A DNA stretch of 22,546 nucleotides. Source: Thamnocephalis sphaerospora. Taxonomy: Eukaryota; Zoopagomycota; Zoopagomycetes; Zoopagales; Sigmoideomycetaceae. Numbering within the stretch: position 1 is the first letter of the stretch; the number at the start of each line of letters is the position of its first letter. The notes under the pieces were generated by a model, which was not told the origin of the DNA, did no database searches, and worked only from the letters and a program-made list of their open reading frames with translations. Both the position numbers and the translations under genes were made by a program. Positions 17,553 to 22,546 of the stretch are shown here, piece after piece. The DNA lies in assembly GCA_003614735.1 (NCBI GenBank), contig KZ992668.1, forward strand, positions 1-22,546, written 5' to 3'.

Positions 17553-19994
17553 ATGCTGCGTGCTGCCGTCCGTCTGTCCGGCGTACCTGCTCGGTCGCGC
17601 GCATTTGCCGCGCCACCAGCCACCTCGGTTCGACGTGCACTACATGGCGACGCAGTCTCGACTTCAACAAGCCAGCAGGACCGTGGCAGTGGAAATCACC
17701 AGGAGGGTATGCCTATTGGCACAGCACAGGAATTGCTGACGGTTGGCGCAGCACTGAGTGCAGTTGGAGGCGCCTACATGCTGCACGACCAGTGGAGCAG
17801 CGGCCAGCTGGACGATGTGGTGGGCCGTGCACAGCAGTTGGTGAGCAATACGCTTGGCAGCCTTGTTGACGACGGACGCGTTCATGCCGAGGCGCGCGTG
17901 TCGATGGAAGAGAGCGACGACACGTTGGATGCGCAAAGCGACTCTACACTGCTGGTGGATCGGCGCACCACTACAGACGCATGGGACACTCGGCCCGCCT
18001 GTTTTGCCTGGGGCTCCAACGAATATCGCGTGGTGGCGCCGGAACTGCCCTCTACGGAAACGGTGCGCGAACCCCGACCACTTTTGGATCTGGATGGCCA
18101 GGCTCTGCGCGATGTAGCGCTGGGTCGTGAGCATGCTGGTGAGCCACTCATGCCGAATAATGGCAGCGATAGTGGCAGTAGTAGCTTACACGTTCCTGGC
18201 GCTAATCTGCACTACAGTGGCGGTGGATGCCCGCGGCAATCTGTACCAGTGGGGCAGCGGATTCGATGGAGCGCGCGAACCATCCGATGCCAGCGCACAA
18301 GCGTACCCGACGTGCACGCTAAGCGGGCAGCGTATCAAGCAACTAGCCGTTAGGCAAGTGACCGCGAGGCATCATCGCTTATGCAGTGTGCGCTAACATG
18401 GTGCTGGCAGTGAGACGATGGTGTTTGCCGTGACAACCGACGGAAAAATACTCGCATTACATGCATCTCGAGCTGAGCAGTTGGCAGACGCGGCCAATCC
18501 TCATCTGCATCAAGGCAGCTCGGCAAGCGGCAGTCGGCGTTGGTGGTGGCCATTTGGCGGCCAAGCATCAGCACTTGGCAGTACCATCGGCTATGCAGCC
18601 CTAAAATTGGATAGTGCAGCATCGGGCGAGCGGTAGGCATCTCACGCACATGCTTGTGTGTTTAGTAGATTGGTGCTGACACTACTGAGGTACTTTTAGC
18701 GTATGCGCCATTGCCGCTGGCGACCAGCATGTTGTCGCGCTGACCACCCAAGGCCGAGTGTTTTCAGCTAGTGTTGCCGAGCTGACCGCCGAGGCAGGAC
18801 ATGGTAGCACGCCTGCGGCATGGAACGCTACGCTACACCTTGTACCAGGCCTAGAACGCGAACAGTGCGTCCAGGTAGCGTGTGGTCAGCAACATACGGT
18901 GATCAGGTGCGGTTGACCAGGCGGCTGGGCAATCCATATGCTTGTCTTACCCTGCGCTACATTGTTACGGCGTAGAACGGCCCATGGCGATGCCTTTACC
19001 TGGGGCGACAATCACTTTGGCGTAGGTTACATAGTACTCGTTTGGCCGCCTGCTACCATGTCTAATGTTGCGCGTCACAGCAACTGGGACTGGGTCCGTA
19101 CAAGCCGTCGCAGGTGCAGACCGCCGAGCCACGGGTGGTTGCTACACTGCGTCGCGTCGTACCGCAAGAGAATGGCCCGCACTTGCCGGCCGGCCGTGTT
19201 ATCGACATTGCCGCTGGCGGCCATGTCTCCTACTTTGTCGTAGCCCACGACGGACCCCAGCATGCAACCCAGTCGGTGTACGCCTGTGGTGGCGGCCAGC
19301 AAGGCCAGCTGGGCACCGGCCAGTTTACGCAAGTACAAGGAACGCCCGTAAGGCTCCGCACCGTATCGGGATTGACCGAGTGTAGGTGGTTTTGAGTACA
19401 CCACACGTGCTCGACATGGGCTGATCACCCATTCAATCGTAATGAGCAGACGATGAGGTAGCGCATCGCGTACGCTCCATCAATGTGCATGCCATTGCAG
19501 CCGGCAGCACGCACACGGCGCTGGTGCTAGACACAGCCTCTGGCGCGTTTGGTCGTGATGTGCTGATGTGGTGAGTGCGATTGTCTGCAGCCTGCATAGG
19601 CCTGGATGGATGCGTGCGTATGCGCATCCGCTTGCTAACATGAACGTCGATCTCCAGGGGTCAGCGACAGCATGCGCAGTGCGGCGCCGGACAGCGCGGC
19701 GCTTCTGCACTACCTACGCGGCCTGCATCCTGGACGGCTGCCAACGCCGTTCAAAAGAATACACAGCCCGAGAAGACGCCGGTCCAGGATGACATGCATG
19801 CACTCACCGGACAAGCTGTAGACCGTCTGCAGACTGCACCGGCCCGCCGCGTCCAAAGTGCCATCTCCCAGCAACATCATGTCCCGACCGCAGATGCTGC
19901 AAAGGTCAGGACGCGTGAACTCGAGGCAGAGCAGATGCTGCGCGTCGGCTATCGGACCACCCTACTCTTTGATCAGGTGACGCAGACTGCTTGA
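17553..19994 (+). CDS. FMP25: Mitochondrial RCC1-repeat protein (FMP25/RCC1L-like)
   Basis: Eight exons: 17553-18138, 18218-18353, 18411-18632, 18700-18906, 18976-19021, 19081-19381, 19450-19570 and 19658-19994, giving 651 residues. The start MLRAAVRLSGVPARSRAFAA is Arg-rich and acid-free, a typical mitochondrial presequence, followed by a hydrophobic stretch near residues 60-77. RCC1 repeats follow: ACFAWGSNEYRVV, ALGREHAVAVDARGNLYQWG, ETMVFAVTTDGKI, AIAAGDQHVVALTTQGRVF, ACGQQHTVI..GDAFTWGDNHFGQLGLG, VYACGGGQQGQLGTG and VLMWGQRQHAQCGAGQRG. Yeast Fmp25 is needed for complex III assembly and animal RCC1L acts in mitoribosome and OPA1 biology, so an organelle assembly role is likely. Intron 2 is GC-AG. 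The upstream in-frame ATG at 17349 would bury the presequence, so I prefer 17553. Confidence 0.9.
18354..18410 (+). other. GC-AG intron (FMP25-like gene intron 2)
   Basis: The donor is AG|GCAAGT and the acceptor GCTGGCAG, with CGCTAAC before it. The join gives LAVSETMVFAVTTDGK. An alternative GT donor at 18358 with the AG at 18413-18414 also keeps frame (LAVRQTMVF), so this case is the least certain of the four GC introns. Confidence 0.65.
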
Positions 19995-20028
19995 GTCGTC
20001 TTGCTGCGCGGCGGATAGCGCGTGCTAC

Positions 20029-20034
20029 AATAAA
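20029..20034 (+). terminator. AATAAA polyadenylation signal after the FMP25-like gene
   Basis: A canonical AATAAA lies 35 bp after the TGA. It is the only canonical hexamer I found placed just behind a gene in this window. Confidence 0.55.
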
Positions 20035-20494
20035 GAAGCATACCACCGACCGCTGCTGCCGCTGCTGCCCACCGATGGAATGGCTGCGGGTACCCATCAG
20101 CGCCACTGGCTGGCTGCAACGTGCATGCATGAATACGTGTGGCGGTGCAACAGGTGAGAGGGAGGCCAGTCACACTGGACCACCCCTTCCTTGGTACTCG
20201 CTGCTGACTATGCTCCGCTGGCTCGCCGGTGCTCCTGGCTAAGCCGACCACTGCACAGCTGTGGTCATTTCGGTTTGCGGCCCTAGCGCGCGCACGCATT
20301 GGGCCAGCTCGGCATGCCGCGCGGATATGCTTGGGTGTCTCTTGGTCAACCGACAGGCACCAGTGATGAATGTGCGCGTGCCATATTGAGACAGCCGCCG
20401 CGATCTGCTGGCCAATCAGTCACCGGTACCGGCCATGGCGTCTGGCGAATCAGCACGCGCACAGGTGAGCGCTACGCGTGGGCGGTGGCTGGTT

Positions 20495-20519
20495 CACACA
20501 CACACACTCTCTCTCTCTC
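20495..20519. repeat. (CA)n(CT)n microsatellite
   Basis: Six CA units are followed by about six CT units in the intergenic region before the septin gene. It is a likely polymorphic dinucleotide repeat. Confidence 0.85.
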
Positions 20520-20777
20520 GCTCACTGGGCGCTGCGCTGTTCCCTCGCTTGTGCGCGGTCTCCGCCGTTTCCGGTGGTGGCGGTGTTGGTGTCGCCTTGA
20601 CGCGCACCTCATCTCGTTGCTCTCCTTTCCACTTTCATCACCACTGCCATCTTCTTACCTTACCACGGGCCTAGTGCACCCTCACCAGACTGCTCGTCAT
20701 CCTCCCGTTTGGAGCCTGCTCATCCCGTGACCGCCTTCTAATCCCGCGGACGTAATTTATACACGCTACCAGTCGCC

Positions 20778-22546
20778 ATGGCCGGTAGGTGCTGCTAGCC
20801 GGGCGGGTTTAAGCGCCGCCATCTTTGTCCACCGCCACCGCCATCTAGGCGCAAGCGGGTGGCAGGCGCTAGCAGACGGGCATCTCGGGCGTGCGGGCGT
20901 GCCTGGTGTGGGCCGGAGCATACACTGTGTTGACTGACGCTGGGCGCGCTCTGGTTTGTCCGTGTAGACATTGACGCTCGTCAGGTGAGTCTATGCGCAT
21001 ACCGGACCTTGGAGCGGTCGCCGTGAGTCGAGCGAGTTGGCGCATGCTTGTTCGGCTTGTCCGACGGCTGTTCCCTTGCTGCACGTCGCTGGTCAGGCTA
21101 CACACACACTGTATGAAGCGTGCGAACGTGTTGGCTGCGACGTTCGATCACGAGACATCCTGCCCCTTGGGCGCTGCAACGCCGTTGTAACGTCGTCACG
21201 CCAACTGACCACCCGCTGCTGCCATCTTCAATGGCGCTTGTCGTTGGTAGGGTAACCCAGCCAAGAAGAAGCAGCTGCAGGGCTATGTGGGCTTTGCCAA
21301 CCTGCCTAATCAGGTGCACCGCAAGTCGGTCAAGAAGGGCTTTCACTTTACCGTGATGGTTGTTGGTAAGTAGTGTGTGCGTGTGTGTATGCACGCGCAT
21401 ATATGCGATGCGATTGTCCGTGTATGCGCGACTCACTCGGCCACATGTCTACGCGCAAACAGGCGAGTCTGGCCTGGGCAAGTCGACGCTGGTCAACACC
21501 TTGTTCAACACCTCGCTGTATCCCAGCAAAGAGGGCGCCGCGCCGTCGAGCGAGACGCCAAAGACGGTCGATATCCAGGCCATCAGCGCCGATATCAAGG
21601 AGAACGGCGTCAACCTGAAGCTGACGGTGGTGGATACGCCGGGCTTTGGCGACTTTGTCAACAACGAGGAGAGCTGGAAGCCGATCCTCGACAACATCGA
21701 GGCTCGCTTCGACGCCTACCTCGAGCAGGAGAACCGCGTCAACCGCCAGCGCATCGTGGACAACCGCGTGCACGCCTGCCTGTACTTTATCGCGCCCACC
21801 GGCCACGCGCTCAAGCCGCTCGACATTGAGTTTATGCGCCGCCTGCACACGCGCGTCAACCTGATCCCGGTGATTGCCAAGTCGGACACGCTGACCGAGG
21901 AGGAGATTGCCGACTTTAAGAAGCGCATCCTGGCCGACATTGCCTTCCACAAGATCCAGATCTTCCAGGCGCCGCAGTACGAGTACGACGACCCGGAGAC
22001 GGTGGGCGAGAACCGCGAGATCATGAGCAAGATTCCGTTTGCCATTGTCGGCAGCGAGTCGATCATCGACGTGGGTGGCCGCCAGGTGCGCGGTCGTCAG
22101 TATCCGTGGGGTGTGATTGAGGTGGACAACGAGGAGCACAACGACTTTGTCAAGCTCCGGCAGATGCTCATCCGCACGCACATGGAGGAGCTCAAGCAGC
22201 ACACGGCCGACACGCTCTACGAAAACTACCGTACCGCGAAGCTGCAGTCTATGGGCATCACCCAGGACCCGTCGGTCTTCCAGGAGGTGAACCCGATTGC
22301 GCGCATGGAGGAGGAGAAGCGCCAGCACGAGGCCAAGATGCAGAAGATGGAGGCCGAGATGCGCATGGTCTTCCAGCAGAAGGTGCAGGAGAAGGAGTCC
22401 AAGCTCAAGCAGAGCGAGGAGGAGCTGTACGCACGGCACAAGGAGATGAAGGAGGCGCTGGAGAAGCAGCGGATGGAGCTGGAGGAGAAGAAGAGGCGGC
22501 TGGAGACGGCCGGCCGGCCGGTCACGCCAGGCAGCGACAAGTTCAA
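20778..22546 (+). CDS. CDC3: Septin, CDC3 type (3' end beyond window)
   Basis: Exons 21261-21365 and 21463 to the window end are secure. Exon 1 is most simply ATGGCCG at 20778-20784, giving [14 protein letters not shown] and 398 visible residues. The polybasic region HRKSVKKGF precedes the P-loop GESGLGKST (38-46), switch DTPGFGD (95-101) and AKSD (176-179). The septin element carries [17 protein letters not shown] coiled coil starts near 317 and contains [20 protein letters not shown], nearly identical in pattern to yeast Cdc3. Septins form hetero-oligomeric filaments at the membrane that scaffold septation and polarity. Intron 1 is long (476 nt) and intron 2 is 97 nt. An internal 17-nt exon candidate at 20972-20988 offers another N-terminus. 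The open frame reaches the last base, so only the end of the tail is missing. Confidence 0.96.
21373..21389. repeat. Short TG dinucleotide run in septin intron 2
   Basis: TGTGTGCGTGTGTGTAT lies just after the GTAAGT donor of septin intron 2. It helps explain the larger size of this intron (97 nt). Confidence 0.7.

Larger units (their letters stand above)
19995..20777. other. Intergenic interval upstream of the septin gene
   Basis: This is 783 bp between the FMP25-like stop and the septin ATG. It holds the AATAAA signal, a CA/CT dinucleotide repeat at 20495-20519 and pyrimidine-rich stretches (20617-20680) that probably belong to the septin promoter. The frame at 20299-20730 crosses these repeats and has no domain, so I do not call it. 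TTTATA at 20756-20761, about 20 bp before the ATG, might be TATA-like. Confidence 0.5.

Noticed and set aside
20299-20730. 143-codon frame before the septin gene
   Set aside because: It crosses a dinucleotide repeat and promoter-like pyrimidine tracts, and no family resemblance is visible.
21348-22439. 363-codon minus-strand frame opposite the septin gene
   Set aside because: It is an antisense shadow of the highly biased septin coding sequence (Leu/Val/His-rich without domains).

Overview
The window is eukaryotic nuclear DNA. It holds small spliced genes on both strands. I reconstructed 35 introns, nearly all 51-105 nt, with GT(A/G)NGT-type donors, CTRAY-like branch sites and short AG acceptors. 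Gene content points to an early-diverging, probably flagellated (zoosporic) fungus or a close relative. A CDC3-type septin, an FMP25-type RCC1 protein and an SRP9/SRP21 with a basic tail are fungal in flavour. A clear TBC1D31 (WDR67) orthologue, a centrosome/cilium protein, suggests a lineage that still builds a flagellum. This assignment is inference from content; I cannot name the species.

Layout. 1-1690: mostly unassigned, with one weak two-exon minus-strand candidate (275-857). 1691-2943 (+): five-exon 2-oxoglutarate/Fe(II) dioxygenase. 3357-4415 (-): intronless seven-helix membrane protein with GPCR-like hallmarks. 4416-6094: unassigned, with ambiguous ORF fragments. 6095-7411 (-): eight-exon NECAP (clathrin accessory protein). 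7412-8352: divergent promoter region with low-complexity tracts. 8353-11275 (+): seven-exon TBC1D31. 11976-12535 (-): four-exon SRP9/SRP21. 12731-15024 (+): seven-exon SLC41-type Mg2+ transporter. 15385-15924 (-): small secreted cysteine-containing protein. 15925-17552: no supported gene. 17553-19994 (+): eight-exon mitochondrial RCC1-repeat protein (FMP25/RCC1L-like). 20778 to the window end (+): CDC3 septin, cut off at its 3' end.

The genes do not form a pathway. They are a normal mix of housekeeping functions: endocytosis, protein targeting, cytoskeleton, Mg2+ transport and mitochondrial assembly, plus lineage-specific secreted or membrane proteins. NECAP/TBC1D31 and SRP9/SLC41 are head-to-head pairs with shared promoter intervals of about 940 and 195 bp. 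The most notable signals are the enrichment of GC-AG introns (4 of 35, all with GCAAGT donors), a 22-nt microexon inside the iron-binding region of the dioxygenase, an FGDF ear-binding-like motif ending a poly-Asp tail in NECAP, a TBC1D31 without its C-terminal coiled coil, and GPCR-like cysteines in the orphan seven-helix protein. I see no transposon, virus-like element, tRNA, rRNA or CRISPR array.
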